Of a stretch of 64,000 bases of DNA, positions 43,458-54,119 are shown piece by piece. The DNA is taken from the NCBI RefSeq assembly GCF_041380365.1, contig NZ_CP159981.1, forward strand, positions 1,364,001 to 1,428,000, given 5' to 3'. Numbering within the stretch: position 1 is the stretch's first letter; every line of letters starts with the position of its first letter. Position numbers and translations under genes: made by a program. This DNA is from Buchananella sp. 14KM1171. GTDB lineage: Bacteria > Actinomycetota > Actinomycetes > Actinomycetales > Actinomycetaceae. The notes beneath the pieces were generated by a model. The model was not told the origin of the DNA and ran no database searches. It saw only the letters and a list, made by a program, of their open reading frames with translations.

Positions 43458-44315
43458 ATGACTGACGTGCAGCCGCAGGCCTGGGCCGTGCTCACCGCCG
43501 CAGGCTCGGGCACCCGCCTGGGCGCCAACCTGCCCAAGGCCATGGTGGAGGTCGCAGGCGCGCCCATGCTCGCCCACGCCCTGAGCGGCCTGCTGGCCTC
43601 CGGGGTGGTGGAGCGCGTCGTGGTCACCGCTCCCGACCAGTGGCTGGGCCAGTTCACCGAGGTGGCCCGGGCCGCCGCAGCCCTTGCAGGCCCCCGAGCC
43701 CCGGGCGGCGCCGGCGAGGCCGAGCACGTGCGCGTCGTGCCCGGCGGAGCCACCCGCCAGGCCTCGGTCGCCGCCGGGCTGGCCGAGCTCGCCAGGTGGG
43801 CAGCGCAGCCGGGCACCGAGCCGGCTGCCGCACCGGCCGCCACGCCGGGTGGCGCGCCAGCACAGGGGCAGAAGGCCGACGTCGGCCACCAACAAATCGT
43901 GCTGGTGCACGACGCGGCGCGCTGCCTCACCCCGCCAGCCCTCATCGCGCGCGTGGCCCAGGCCGTGGCGGCCGGACACGGCGCGGTGGTGCCCGGCCTG
44001 CCAGTGACCGACACGATTAAGGAGGTAGGCGGGCAGGGCAGCGTCGTCCAAGTGACCGCCACCCCGCCGCGCGCCCAACTGCGCGCCGTGCAAACCCCGC
44101 AAGGATTCACCTGGGACGTCCTCACCCGCGCCCACGCCGCCGGCACCGGGCGCGCCGGAAACGAGCAGGACGCCGCCAGCGACGACGCCGCCCTAGCCGA
44201 AGCGATCGGTGAGGTAGTGGCGGTGGTGCCGGGGGAGTCGGCCGCGCTGAAGATAACCACGCCCCTTGACTTGTACCTAGCCGAAAAACTCGCGGCAGAC
44301 GCGGCAGGAAATTAA
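43458..44315 (+). CDS. ispD: 2-C-methyl-D-erythritol 4-phosphate cytidylyltransferase
   Basis: Third step of the MEP isoprenoid pathway (MEP + CTP to CDP-ME). The 285-residue protein has AVLTAAGSGTRLGANLPKAM (nucleotide binding), VVPGGATRQASV, VLVHDAARCLTPPALI and VQTPQGFTWDVL. An Ala/Pro insertion near residues 120-140 (QPGTEPAAAPAATPGGAPAQ) makes it longer than the ~230-residue standard. ATG 43458 has AAGGAG 8-9 nt upstream. ispF follows after an intervening transporter. Confidence 0.94.
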   Translation: MTDVQPQAWAVLTAAGSGTRLGANLPKAMVEVAGAPMLAHALSGLLASGVVERVVVTAPDQWLGQFTEVARAAAALAGPRAPGGAGEAEHVRVVPGGATRQASVAAGLAELARWAAQPGTEPAAAPAATPGGAPAQGQKADVGHQQIVLVHDAARCLTPPALIARVAQAVAAGHGAVVPGLPVTDTIKEVGGQGSVVQVTATPPRAQLRAVQTPQGFTWDVLTRAHAAGTGRAGNEQDAASDDAALAEAIGEVVAVVPGESAALKITTPLDLYLAEKLAADAAGN

Positions 44316-44367
44316 CAAAAAACCCGCACCTGGTGCGCCGAACTAGGGAATTGGCTAGCGCAAGCCC

Positions 44368-44373
44368 TAGGCT
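44368..44373 (+). promoter_or_regulatory. -10 element of a leaderless promoter (MFS gene)
   Basis: TAGGCT, then 8 nt, then GTG 44382. Confidence 0.45.
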
Positions 44374-44381
44374 CGCCTAGC

Positions 44382-46031
44382 GTGAGCACAACCCACAACA
44401 GTTCCGCCCCTGCGGGAGACGCCCTCCCCGCCGCGACCGAGGGCGGCGCAGCTGCCACCGTCGAAAGCGCCGCAGCGCCCCCGAAACGAAAGGGCAAGCG
44501 CGGCAGGCGCGAAAAGAAGAACAACGAGATCTGGAACTGGCCAGTCATCGCCTGGGCACTGTGGGACTGGGGCTCCTCCGCGATGGCCGCCATCGTCACC
44601 ACGTTCGTCTTCAGCGTCTACTTGACCTCCGAGGCCTTCGGAAACGTGGACGTCTCCACCGCCCAGGTCAGCGCCGGCCTGGCCATCGCCGGACTCATCA
44701 TCGCCATCCTGGCCCCCATCAACGGCCAGCAGGCGGACAAGGCCGGCAAGGGCGTGCTGCTGCTTGGCTTCAACACCTTCATGATGATCCTCATCATCGT
44801 GGCGATGTTCTTCGTGAACCCGCGCGGCGACTACCTGCCCGACTGGCTGATGCAGGCCATGCGCGCACTGCCTGACTTCATCCTGCCCGACGACGCCTCA
44901 CCCACCCAGGTCATGCTGGTGCTCGGCATCATCCTGCTGGGCCTGGGCAACATCTTCTTCGAGTTCGCCTCCGTCAACTACAACGCCATGCTCGCCGCCA
45001 TCAGCAACGAGCGCACCATCGGGCGCGTCTCCGGGCTCGGCTGGGGCCTGGGCTACCTGGGCGGCATCGTGCTGCTGCTGCTGGTTTTCGTGGGGTTCAT
45101 CAGCCCCGAGGTCGGCTGGTTCGGGGTGACCCCCGAGAACGGGCAGCATGTGCGCGTCACCATGCTGGTCAGCGCCCTGTGGTTCTTCGTGTTCGCCATC
45201 CCCGTGCTGTTCACGCAGAGCGGCGTGGGCAAGCGGCGGGCCGCCAAGAAGCTGCTGGCCCGCGCGGACCTGTCCAAGGCCGACCTGCCCACCACCGTCG
45301 CCCTGGTGCGTACCGCCGCCGCAGAGACCAAGGGCAAGGGCCTGTTTAGCGCTTACCGAGCCGTGTGGGGCACCATCCGTATGCTGGCCAAGAAGAGCCC
45401 CTCCACCCTTTTGTTCCTGGGCGCGTCCGCGATCTTCCGCGACGGCCTGGCCGGCGTGTTCGCCTTCGCCGGCATCATCGCGCTGGGCACCTTCGGCTTC
45501 GCCGACGGCGAGGTGATCGTGTTCGGCATCGTCGCCAACGTGGTGGCCGGCATCGCCACCATCATCTTCGGCGCCCTGGACGACAAGCTGGGCCCCAAGA
45601 CCGTCATCATCATCTCCCTGGTCTCCATGATCCTCTCCGGCATCGGCGTGTTCCTGCTGGCCGGCGGTGGCAAGGCCGTGTTCTGGGTGCTGGGCCTGAT
45701 CCTGTCCATCTTCATCGGCCCCGCCCAGTCCGCCTCCCGCACCTACCTGGCCCGCCTGATCCCCAAGGGCCGCGAGGGCGAGATCTTTGGGCTCTACGCC
45801 ACCACCGGGCGCGCCGTCTCCTTCCTCTCCCCGGCCCTGTTCTACGGCGCCATCAAGCTCGCCCAGGGCATCCTGGGGCCGGGCGCGCGCGTGCAGCACT
45901 ACGGTCTGCTGGGCCTGATCCTGGTGCTGTTCGTGGGCCTGCTGCTCCTGCTGCCCGTGCACGCCGTGGCCTCCCCGAAGGCCGCGCGCAACGGCAAGTC
46001 CGTGTCCAGCGACGTCTTCGGGGAGAAGTGA
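44382..46031 (+). CDS. MFS transporter, UMF1/Atg22-like
   Basis: A 549-residue membrane protein with a ~45-residue charged cytoplasmic start ([17 protein letters not shown]), then about 12 transmembrane segments. The early [18 protein letters not shown] matches the UMF1/Atg22-like group of major facilitator proteins, some of which move amino acids. GTG 44382 is probably leaderless. The stop overlaps the ispF start by one base (TGATG). Its position inside the ispD-ispF block is unusual, but no isoprenoid role can be inferred. Confidence 0.87.
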   Translation: MSTTHNSSAPAGDALPAATEGGAAATVESAAAPPKRKGKRGRREKKNNEIWNWPVIAWALWDWGSSAMAAIVTTFVFSVYLTSEAFGNVDVSTAQVSAGLAIAGLIIAILAPINGQQADKAGKGVLLLGFNTFMMILIIVAMFFVNPRGDYLPDWLMQAMRALPDFILPDDASPTQVMLVLGIILLGLGNIFFEFASVNYNAMLAAISNERTIGRVSGLGWGLGYLGGIVLLLLVFVGFISPEVGWFGVTPENGQHVRVTMLVSALWFFVFAIPVLFTQSGVGKRRAAKKLLARADLSKADLPTTVALVRTAAAETKGKGLFSAYRAVWGTIRMLAKKSPSTLLFLGASAIFRDGLAGVFAFAGIIALGTFGFADGEVIVFGIVANVVAGIATIIFGALDDKLGPKTVIIISLVSMILSGIGVFLLAGGGKAVFWVLGLILSIFIGPAQSASRTYLARLIPKGREGEIFGLYATTGRAVSFLSPALFYGAIKLAQGILGPGARVQHYGLLGLILVLFVGLLLLLPVHAVASPKAARNGKSVSSDVFGEK

Positions 46032-46510
46032 TGCTGCCCCGCACCGGGATTGGCACCGACGTCCACGCCTTCAGCGCAGACGCCGAGCGCCCGCTCATGG
46101 TGGCGCTGCTGGAGTGGCCCGACGGGCCCGGCCTGGAGGGGCACTCGGATGCCGACGTGGTGGCGCACGCCCTGTGCGATGCCCTGCTCAGCGCCGCCGG
46201 GCTGGGGGACCTGGGGTCCAACTTCGGCACCGCAGAGCCGCAGTGGGCCGGGGCGCCCGGGCGGGTGCTGCTGGCCGAGGCGTGCCGGCGCGTGCGGGCC
46301 GCAGGCTTCGAGGTCGGCAATGCCTCCGTGCAGCTGATCGGGCAGCGGCCCCGAATCGGGGGGCGGCGCGGGGAGGCCGAGGCGGCCCTGACGGAGTGCG
46401 TGGGGGCCCCGGTAGCCTTCAGCGCCACCACCACCGACGGCCTGGGCTTCACCGGGCGCGGGGAGGGCGCCGCCGCGATCGCGACGGCGCTGGTCTACCC
46501 GGCTGCCTGA
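46031..46510 (+). CDS. ispF: 2-C-methyl-D-erythritol 2,4-cyclodiphosphate synthase
   Basis: Fifth MEP-pathway enzyme, making the cyclodiphosphate. The 159-residue protein has the zinc ligands in GTDVHAF and [29 protein letters not shown], and [15 protein letters not shown] at the C-terminus. ATG 46031 overlaps the stop of the transporter gene and has GGGAGAAG 3-10 nt upstream. The region after it is noncoding and repeat-rich. Confidence 0.95.
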   Translation: MLPRTGIGTDVHAFSADAERPLMVALLEWPDGPGLEGHSDADVVAHALCDALLSAAGLGDLGSNFGTAEPQWAGAPGRVLLAEACRRVRAAGFEVGNASVQLIGQRPRIGGRRGEAEAALTECVGAPVAFSATTTDGLGFTGRGEGAAAIATALVYPAA

Positions 46511-46518
46511 GGGGTTTC

Positions 46519-46556
46519 TACGGCGAAACTTGTCCAAACGCGTTGAGCCTTGTCCA
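46519..46556 (+). repeat. Half-element of palindromic repeat family R2
   Basis: GCGAAACTTGTCCAAACGCG plus TTGAGCCTTGTCCATAGC resembles the left arm of the palindrome at 57173-57252. No inverted partner follows here. Confidence 0.6.
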
Positions 46557-46609
46557 TAGCGGGGCCGCCATCTCCCGCGCTGCGCAGGTCCGCCCCTCCC
46601 GGTCTCCCG

Positions 46610-46733
46610 CGCTAAACCGGTCGACCTAGACCTTGTGCACTCGACCTAGACTTTGCGTGGTGTTCTAAGGTCTAGGTCGGCTGCATAAGGTCTAGGTCGT
46701 ACGAATTTGAAGCAAATGGACGACGTTCCGCCC
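46610..46733. repeat. Dispersed palindromic repeat, family R1, copy 2
   Basis: About 124 bp, similar to 9381-9503 and 47986-48109 and in the same orientation. Arms contain GACCTAGACCTTGTGCACTC and the inverted GGTCTAGGTCGGCTGCATAA. Located between convergent ispF and the DUF559-like gene. Confidence 0.88.
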
Positions 46734-46877
46734 ACACCACGCGCGGCTCGGTGCCCGGAGCCTGGCGGGCTACGAGAGGGCGTCGCGGGACCTGCTCCAC
46801 ACTGAACACTTCACCGGGACCGCCTGCCGCGCCGCTGGCCAGGTGCAAAGGTGTGGCAAGGTGGCAACGTCGTCCAT

Positions 46878-47861
46878 CTACCGGCCTGCCGCGCGCAGAA
46901 TGCGGCCGACCAGTCGGTTTGTGTCTGAAAACTCGTCCCACCTGACGCGCACCACCTGCCACCCCGCATCCTGGAGGTCGCGCTGCCGATCCCACATTTC
47001 GCGCTTGGCGCGCTCAAATTCGGCAGTGGTCGTGCCGAGCTTGGCCATCCCATCGAACTCGAATGCCAGGCGCCGGTCAGGCAACGCCATGTCGATGAAG
47101 TACCGGTTACGCCCAACCCATTGTTCGCACTGGGTGACAAGCGGTTCGGGGAAGAGCTGCAGTAGAAGATGGTGCAGCTTGGCCTCTGCGGGGTTCTCAC
47201 AGCCGGCGTCAGCGGACTGAAGTATCTGGAGCGCCCGCCGACTGCCGTTGGTTGGCCCGCAGGTGTCTAGCAGTCTCTGCAGCGTCGCGCGGGCGCTTGC
47301 TTCTCGGGCTCTGGAGCCGACCAGATCGAAACGGTCGAAGGCGCTTAGCCTGCGCAGTATCCCGCTCACCGCGATGGCGGCCTCCTCTTCCGGAGCGGTT
47401 AGGGCAATCTCAACGGCCGTCTCCGGCAAAGAGTCCACCAGCAGGCCGGCTACCTCGATGGGCGGGAGCCGCTGGGCGCTCCAAACCTGCCGCAGCCGTT
47501 GCTCGCATCTCACGCCCTGGTGAACAACTGGTGGCAGCGAGCGCATTTTGGTGGGAGTGGGTGACCGAAGTGAGATGGTTCTGTGTGGGTACAGCGTAGG
47601 AATGCCGTGCAGCAATAGTGCTGTTTCACGCGTGAAAACAGGAGGAGTGGGGCGTGCTTTGGCGGTCGCGGTGACGGCTGCCAAGTGGATGAGATGGCGA
47701 ATCTGCCAAGGTGAGCGGTCATTATCTGCAGAGCTGGGGATCAGGTGCCAGCCACGACAAATCTTTGTGCCGCAGCTGGGTGTGTAGCGAAGGCCGTCAT
47801 GGCTGGTATGGCGCAGCCTGAGTTGTATCTCCGCGAGGTCGTCTTCGATGGGCATGGTCAT
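46878..47861 (-). CDS. DUF559 (Vsr-like endonuclease fold) domain protein
   Basis: A 327-residue protein of a common actinobacterial type: an N-terminal part with the segment RETALLLHGIPTLYP, as in AbiEi-like/DUF559 proteins, a middle region, and a C-terminal DUF559 nuclease-like domain with FIDMALPDRRLAFEFDGMAK and RDLQDAGWQVVRVRWDEFSD. D, E and the following residues could form a PD-(D/E)XK-like site. ATG 47861 is chosen; ATG 47855 and TTG 47891 are alternatives. The gene is bracketed by R1 repeats on both sides and interrupts the ispF-cysS order, so it may have moved as a unit. Biological role unknown. Confidence 0.72.
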   Translation of the reverse strand: MTMPIEDDLAEIQLRLRHTSHDGLRYTPSCGTKICRGWHLIPSSADNDRSPWQIRHLIHLAAVTATAKARPTPPVFTRETALLLHGIPTLYPHRTISLRSPTPTKMRSLPPVVHQGVRCEQRLRQVWSAQRLPPIEVAGLLVDSLPETAVEIALTAPEEEAAIAVSGILRRLSAFDRFDLVGSRAREASARATLQRLLDTCGPTNGSRRALQILQSADAGCENPAEAKLHHLLLQLFPEPLVTQCEQWVGRNRYFIDMALPDRRLAFEFDGMAKLGTTTAEFERAKREMWDRQRDLQDAGWQVVRVRWDEFSDTNRLVGRILRAAGR

Positions 47862-47985
47862 ACAGTCAAACGGACGACCGCGCTGCGCCAACCGGGTATG
47901 CGCGTGCGGTGAGCCCGGTGTCAGTCACTTGCGTCTGGGGATAGAGCTGCGGCGGGTGGTCTGTGGATAGGTTCTCTCCCTTGAT

Positions 47986-48109
47986 CGCTAAACCGGTCGA
48001 CCTAGACCTTGTGCACTCGACCTAGACCTTGCGGGGTGTTCTGCGGTCTAGGTCGGCTGCATAAGGTCTAGGTCGTACGAATTTGAAATACGGGAACGAC
48101 GTTCCGCCC
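47986..48109. repeat. Dispersed palindromic repeat, family R1, copy 3
   Basis: The copy nearest in sequence to copy 2 (shared GGTCGACCTAGACCTTGTGC and GGTCGGCTGCATAAGG). Because it lies between divergent genes it is unlikely to serve as a terminator. Confidence 0.88.
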
Positions 48110-48202
48110 TCGCCTCGCCACACCTTGGCCCGTCTGAGGCCCGCCGCGCCGGACAACCCCCGCGCCCGGGGCCCGCCCCGCCGCGCCGCAGCGGCAGCCC
48201 GG

Positions 48203-48208
48203 TAGGCT
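48203..48208 (+). promoter_or_regulatory. -10 element of a leaderless promoter (cysS)
   Basis: TAGGCT, then AAAGCCC, then GTG 48216. Confidence 0.5.
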
Positions 48209-48215
48209 AAAGCCC

Positions 48216-49751
48216 GTGAGCCTGCAACTGTTTGATTCCGCCTCCCGTAGCGTGCGTACCTTCACCCCGATCCGTCCGGGACAGGCCAGCATCTACCTGT
48301 GTGGGGCGACGGTGCAGGGCAGCCCGCACATCGGGCACTTGCGGTCGGGCCTGGCGTTCGACGTGCTGCGCCGCTGGCTGCTGGCGAGCGGCTACGAGGT
48401 CACGTTCGTGCGCAACGTGACGGACATTGACGACAAGATCTTGGCGAAGTCCGCGCAGGCCGGGCGCCGCTGGTGGGAGTGGGCCTACCGTTTCGAGCGG
48501 GAGTTCACAGCCGCCTACGACGCGCTGGGCGTGCTGCCACCCACCTACGAGCCGCGCGCCACGGGCTACGTGGGCGAGATGGTGGCGTTGATCGGGGAGC
48601 TGATCGAGGCGGGCCACGCGTACGTGGGCAACCCGGGCAACGTCTACTTTGATGTGCCGTCCTTCCCGCAGTATGGGGCGTTGACGAACCAGGGCGGGGA
48701 CGATGCCACGCAGGCCAGCGAGGACGGCGAGGGCGACAAGCGTGACCCGCGCGATTTTGCGCTGTGGAAGGCTGCGCGCCCGGGTGAGCCGGCCGACGCC
48801 GCCTGGGACACGCCGTGGGGCAGGGGCCGCCCGGGGTGGCACCTGGAGTGTTCGGCGATGAGCCGCCGCTTCTTGGGCCCGGAGTTCGATATTCACGGGG
48901 GCGGCATCGACCTGCGCTTCCCGCACCACGAGAACGAGATGGCGCAGTCGCGGGCGGCCGGGGACGGTTCGGCGCGTTTCTGGCTGCACAACGCGTGGGT
49001 GACGATCGCGGGGGAGAAGATGAGCAAGTCGCTCGGTAACTCCCTGGTGGTGGAGCAGATTCTGCGCCAGCACAGCGCGGCGGTGGTGCGTTTGGCGTTG
49101 GTGAGTGTGCACTACCGCTCGACGGTGGAGTATTCGGACGAGACGCTGGCCCGCGCCGCGACGGTGTGGGAGCGTCTGCGCGGTTTTGTGGAGCGCGCCG
49201 CAGAGCAGGATGAGTCGGTGGCCGCCCCCCTTAAGGGGGAGCGGGTGGACGACGCTGCCGCCCCGGCCGCCCCCACCGAGCAGCCTGGTTTCGGTGAGGC
49301 GGGCGCCGGGGAGGGCGCGGGCGCGGGCGCCGAGAGGGCGAGCGCGGTGCCGTTCCCGCAGGCGTTCGCGGCCGCCATGGACGACGACCTGAACGTGTCC
49401 GCCGCGCTCGCGGTGGTGCACGAGCGGGTGCGCGAGGGCAACTCGGCGCTGGCGGCGGGGGACGCCGCCAGCGCCGCCCGGGCCGCCCGGGAGGTCCGGG
49501 TCATGCTGGAGGTGCTGGGGCTGGATCCGCTCTCCGAGCAGTGGCGCGGGCAGGCCACGGGCGCTGCGCAGTCCCAGCCGCGCGAGCGCGCCCTCATGAC
49601 GCTGGTCAAGAGCGCCCTGGAGGAGCGCCTGGCGGCCCGCCGCGAGAAGAACTGGGCCTTGGCGGACGCGGTGCGCGACCGTCTGAGCGCCGCCGGTATC
49701 GTGGTGGAGGACTCGCCCAGCGGGCCGCGCTGGCACGTCGACGAGAATTGA
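48216..49751 (+). CDS. cysS: Cysteinyl-tRNA synthetase
   Basis: Class I synthetase charging tRNA-Cys; 511 residues. The zinc site starts at [15 protein letters not shown], which includes the HIGH signature; other ligands lie in WHLECSAMS and [15 protein letters not shown] is in [13 protein letters not shown] Pro/Ala/Gly-rich insertion at about residues 345-375 ([20 protein letters not shown]) is not typical of the family, and its DNA contains a GGACGACGCT motif at 49247. The start GTG is probably leaderless. rlmB follows after 82 bp. Confidence 0.95.
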   Translation: MSLQLFDSASRSVRTFTPIRPGQASIYLCGATVQGSPHIGHLRSGLAFDVLRRWLLASGYEVTFVRNVTDIDDKILAKSAQAGRRWWEWAYRFEREFTAAYDALGVLPPTYEPRATGYVGEMVALIGELIEAGHAYVGNPGNVYFDVPSFPQYGALTNQGGDDATQASEDGEGDKRDPRDFALWKAARPGEPADAAWDTPWGRGRPGWHLECSAMSRRFLGPEFDIHGGGIDLRFPHHENEMAQSRAAGDGSARFWLHNAWVTIAGEKMSKSLGNSLVVEQILRQHSAAVVRLALVSVHYRSTVEYSDETLARAATVWERLRGFVERAAEQDESVAAPLKGERVDDAAAPAAPTEQPGFGEAGAGEGAGAGAERASAVPFPQAFAAAMDDDLNVSAALAVVHERVREGNSALAAGDAASAARAAREVRVMLEVLGLDPLSEQWRGQATGAAQSQPRERALMTLVKSALEERLAARREKNWALADAVRDRLSAAGIVVEDSPSGPRWHVDEN

Positions 49752-49833
49752 TTAGCCCCGGCCCCGGCCGGGCAGTGACTAACTAAGTAATGTGGGCGGC
49801 AGGGAAAGCGTCGTCCAACTGCAAGGAGAAGTA

Positions 49834-50823
49834 ATGGCTGGAAACTCCCAGCGGCGCGGCGCCGTGCGAAAGGTCGGCTCCAAGAAGGGCGCGCACAAGG
49901 GCACCGGCGGGCACGCCCGCAAGAAGCTCGAGGGGCGCGGCCCCACCCCGAAGGCGGAGGACCGCGCCTACCACCCGGCCGCGCGCGCCAAGGCGAGGGC
50001 GGAGAAGCGGGCGCGCGACGCGAAGTCCGTGGAGGGCATGCGTTCCCCGCGCCTGCGCCCGGGCCTGAAGCCGAAGGCCGGTAACGAGCTGATCAGCGGC
50101 CGCAACCCGGTCAGTGAGGCCGTGCGCGCCGGCATCCCGATCCAGCGGGTGCTGATGGCTCCCGGCGGCGTGAGCGACGATCGCGTTGCCGAGGTGGTCC
50201 GCGAGGCCGCCGCCCAGGGCGCGCCGGTGATCGAGGTGACGCGCGGCGAGCTGGACAAGCTCACCGACGGCGCGGTGCACCAGGGCGTGGCCGTGGAGAT
50301 CCCCGGCTACGAGTACGCCAGCGCCCTGGACCTGTTGGAGGCGGCCGACGCTGCCGGGCACGCCCCCCTGATCGTGGCGCTGGACGGCGTGACCGACCCG
50401 CACAACCTGGGCGCGGTGCTGCGGTCGGCGGGCGCGTTCGGGGCCGACGGGGTGCTGATCCCCTCGCGCCGCAGCGCCTCCATGAACGCCACCGCCTGGA
50501 AGGTCAGCGCCGGCGCGGCCGCGCGCGTGCCGGTGGCGATGGCCACCAACCTGACTCAGGAGCTGGAGCGGCTGAAGGAGGAGGGCTGCTTCGTGGTGGG
50601 CCTGGACGGCGGCGGGGACGTGATGGTGCGCCAGCTGGAGCTGGCCACCTCCCCGCTGGTGTTGGTCACCGGCAGCGAGGGCAAGGGCCTGTCCCGCCTG
50701 GTGCGTCAGGCGTGCGACGCGATCGTCTCCATCCCGATCGCCGCGTCCGTGGAGTCCCTCAACGCCGCCGTGGCGACGGGGATCGCTCTGTACGAGGTCG
50801 CCCAGGCGCGCGCCGCAGAGTAG
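49834..50823 (+). CDS. rlmB: 23S rRNA (guanosine-2'-O)-methyltransferase RlmB (SpoU family)
   Basis: Methylates the 2'-OH of a conserved guanosine in 23S rRNA. The 329-residue protein has a long basic N-terminal tail (RKVGSKKGAHKGTGGHARKK), a substrate-binding domain from ISGRNPVSEAV, and the SPOUT knot: ALDGVTDPHNLGAVLRSA, VLVTGSEGKGLSRLV and IPIAASVESLNAAVATGIALYE. ATG 49834 has AAGGAGAAG 3-9 nt upstream. An AGCGTCGTCC motif lies in the leader at 49807. Confidence 0.94.
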   Translation: MAGNSQRRGAVRKVGSKKGAHKGTGGHARKKLEGRGPTPKAEDRAYHPAARAKARAEKRARDAKSVEGMRSPRLRPGLKPKAGNELISGRNPVSEAVRAGIPIQRVLMAPGGVSDDRVAEVVREAAAQGAPVIEVTRGELDKLTDGAVHQGVAVEIPGYEYASALDLLEAADAAGHAPLIVALDGVTDPHNLGAVLRSAGAFGADGVLIPSRRSASMNATAWKVSAGAAARVPVAMATNLTQELERLKEEGCFVVGLDGGGDVMVRQLELATSPLVLVTGSEGKGLSRLVRQACDAIVSIPIAASVESLNAAVATGIALYEVAQARAAE

Positions 50824-52552
<1,729 letters not shown>

Positions 52553-52575
52553 GCAAGAGCCAGCTGGGGAGGACC

Positions 52576-52623
52576 TAAGGGCTTGGGGGTGACGGTCGTT
52601 TGACCGTCACCCCCAAGCCCTTA
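52576..52623. terminator. Very strong terminator after purA
   Basis: A 22-bp perfect stem TAAGGGCTTGGGGGTGACGG plus TC, loop GTTT, and its complement, 24 nt after the purA stop. Confidence 0.93.
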
Positions 52624-52719
52624 GCTGTGCGAAAAGTCTGGCGGCGACGATGTCCCTAGCTGTGGAGCGCGCCCCTAGCCCAAGCTGTGCGGGAGGGCTG
52701 GAAGTTCGCGTTAACTAGC

Positions 52720-52748
52720 CCCGGGGGCGGCGTGTGGCCGCCCCCGGG
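52720..52748 (-). terminator. Terminator downstream of lipoprotein gene 1
   Basis: An 11-bp perfect stem CCCGGGGGCGG / CCGCCCCCGGG with a 7-nt loop, 22 bp beyond the end of the reverse-strand gene. Confidence 0.75.
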
Positions 52749-52769
52749 ATGGTCCATGTTGTCCCTTGG

Positions 52770-53687
52770 TCAGCCCTGCGGCGGGTATGGCTGCTGCGGG
52801 GGCATCGGCTGCTGGGGCTGAGCCGGGTACGGCTGCTGGGCCGGGTAGCCCTGCTGCGGCGCCACGGGCTGCTGGGGCTGAGCCGGGTACGGCTGCTGAA
52901 CCGGGTAGGCCTGCTGCGGCGGGAAGTGGTGCGCTGCCTGGGGCTGAGAGCCCTGAGGTCCTGCCTGGCCAGGGCCGTATGAGTTGGGAACCGGATAGGG
53001 CTGAGCCAAGGCAGCGGCGGCGGCCTTCTTCTTGTTGTTCATGATGAAGAAGGCAGCTACACCACCTCCAACCAACAAGACACCGCCTACCAGGAGGATC
53101 CACAGCAAGTAGTCGCTCTTGCTAGGGATCATCGAGGCCACAATGGTGCCGCCCTGCTGGAAGTCCTCAAATTTGGAGATGGTCACCTTGTTGCCATCGA
53201 TGGAACCGATCGTGGATTCGCTTACCTTGCCTGGGAAGGTCATGGTGAAAGAGAAGTCGAGCTGGTTCAGGAAACCTTCCACCCGATCCATTTCGGGATC
53301 GTTGAACGTGGAACCGTCGATTGTCACCGTTACGGTGTCGCCCTCGAAAACGATCCCCATCCCGTCGGCGGTATCGACCGGCACACTCTGCGCCGTCAGC
53401 TTGCAAACTGGTGCGGTGTCGGTACCGACGTTCTCCATGGTGAAGCTACCTTCGGGCAGCGACTGGGAAGACTCTTCAAACATCGAAGCGCAGAAAGCCT
53501 CAGGGTCGTTCGAGCCGTCTATGCCGTACATCTCGTGGAGGTCAACCTCATACACGATGTCCACGGTTTTATCGACGTTCAGGCCGATGTCCATTTTGAT
53601 TGAGCAAGAAGAAAGCAGTAGTGCGACTGGCAGCAGCACAGCAGCCAGAATTCGATTGCGTTTGCGCGTCTTGATACCTGTTGCCAT
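52770..53687 (-). CDS. LppM-like lipoprotein 1
   Basis: A 305-residue predicted lipoprotein: basic start KTRKRNRILAA, hydrophobic ILAAVLLPVALLLSSC with lipobox cysteine at about residue 29, then an LppM-like extracytoplasmic domain (about 200 residues, with two further cysteines), a transmembrane helix LWILLVGGVLLVGGGVAAFF, KKK stop-transfer, and a cytoplasmic Pro/Gln/Tyr repeat tail (QQPYPAQPQQPM). A lipid anchor plus a downstream helix is the LppM layout. ATG 53687 is 6 nt from a CATAAT -10 box. Paralogue of the next gene. Function unknown; mycobacterial LppM is an envelope protein. Confidence 0.8.
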   Translation of the reverse strand: MATGIKTRKRNRILAAVLLPVALLLSSCSIKMDIGLNVDKTVDIVYEVDLHEMYGIDGSNDPEAFCASMFEESSQSLPEGSFTMENVGTDTAPVCKLTAQSVPVDTADGMGIVFEGDTVTVTIDGSTFNDPEMDRVEGFLNQLDFSFTMTFPGKVSESTIGSIDGNKVTISKFEDFQQGGTIVASMIPSKSDYLLWILLVGGVLLVGGGVAAFFIMNNKKKAAAAALAQPYPVPNSYGPGQAGPQGSQPQAAHHFPPQQAYPVQQPYPAQPQQPVAPQQGYPAQQPYPAQPQQPMPPQQPYPPQG

Positions 53688-53693
53688 ACGCGG

Positions 53694-53699
53694 ATTATG
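53694..53699 (-). promoter_or_regulatory. -10 element of a leaderless promoter (lipoprotein 1)
   Basis: CATAAT on the reverse strand, 6 nt before ATG 53687. Confidence 0.4.
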
Positions 53700-54034
53700 C
53701 CGCACGGGCTTCTAGCGTGGCAGGCGGTTAGAGCGGCGTTTTGGGCATCGCTTCAGGAGTGTGCCGCCGTGTGCCGGCAGGAGGCTCCTACCCCGGTGAG
53801 GGTGTGGCGTGGGCCCAGTTGAGCCTCGAACACGGCTGGGCTCCGGGTGTGTTGAACCCCGCGCACGGTTGATCCCAAGGGGCAGGCCCTTTAGGGGGTC
53901 AGTTCACTTGAGGCGGCGCGATGAGGGTCGCAGTCCAGGTTGCCGACACTGCCTTGGCGTCCGCCACAGCGAGGCGGCGCGATCAGGGGTGCGGTGGTTG
54001 GTGGAGCGTGGTGGCGAAGCGGTGGCTGAAAAAG

Positions 54035-54070
54035 GTTGTCCGGGACGGCCAGTGGCCGTCCCGGACAAAC
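54035..54070 (-). terminator. Terminator after lipoprotein gene 2
   Basis: Stem GTTGTCCGGGACGGCC / GGCCGTCCCGGACAAAC; read on the reverse strand it is followed by CCTTTTTC, a proper U-run. Confidence 0.9.
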
Positions 54071-54119
54071 CGAGAAACCTGCGCTATTCACCGCGCATGG
54101 TGTTTAGGGAAGCCGCTGC

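Larger units (their letters stand above)
46511..46877. other. Repeat-rich intergenic region after ispF
   Basis: It contains the R2 half-element, R1 copy 2, and two GGACGACG-type motifs in opposite orientation (46718 forward, 46866 reverse). No gene supported. Confidence 0.65.
47862..48215. other. Divergent intergenic region before cysS
   Basis: It contains R1 copy 3 (47986-48109), then GC-rich DNA and the cysS promoter. No gene supported. Confidence 0.6.
53688..54119. other. Intergenic region between the two lipoprotein genes
   Basis: It holds the promoter of lipoprotein gene 1, a short direct repeat GAGGCGGCGCGAT (about 53911 and 53971), and the terminator of gene 2. No gene seen. Confidence 0.6.
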
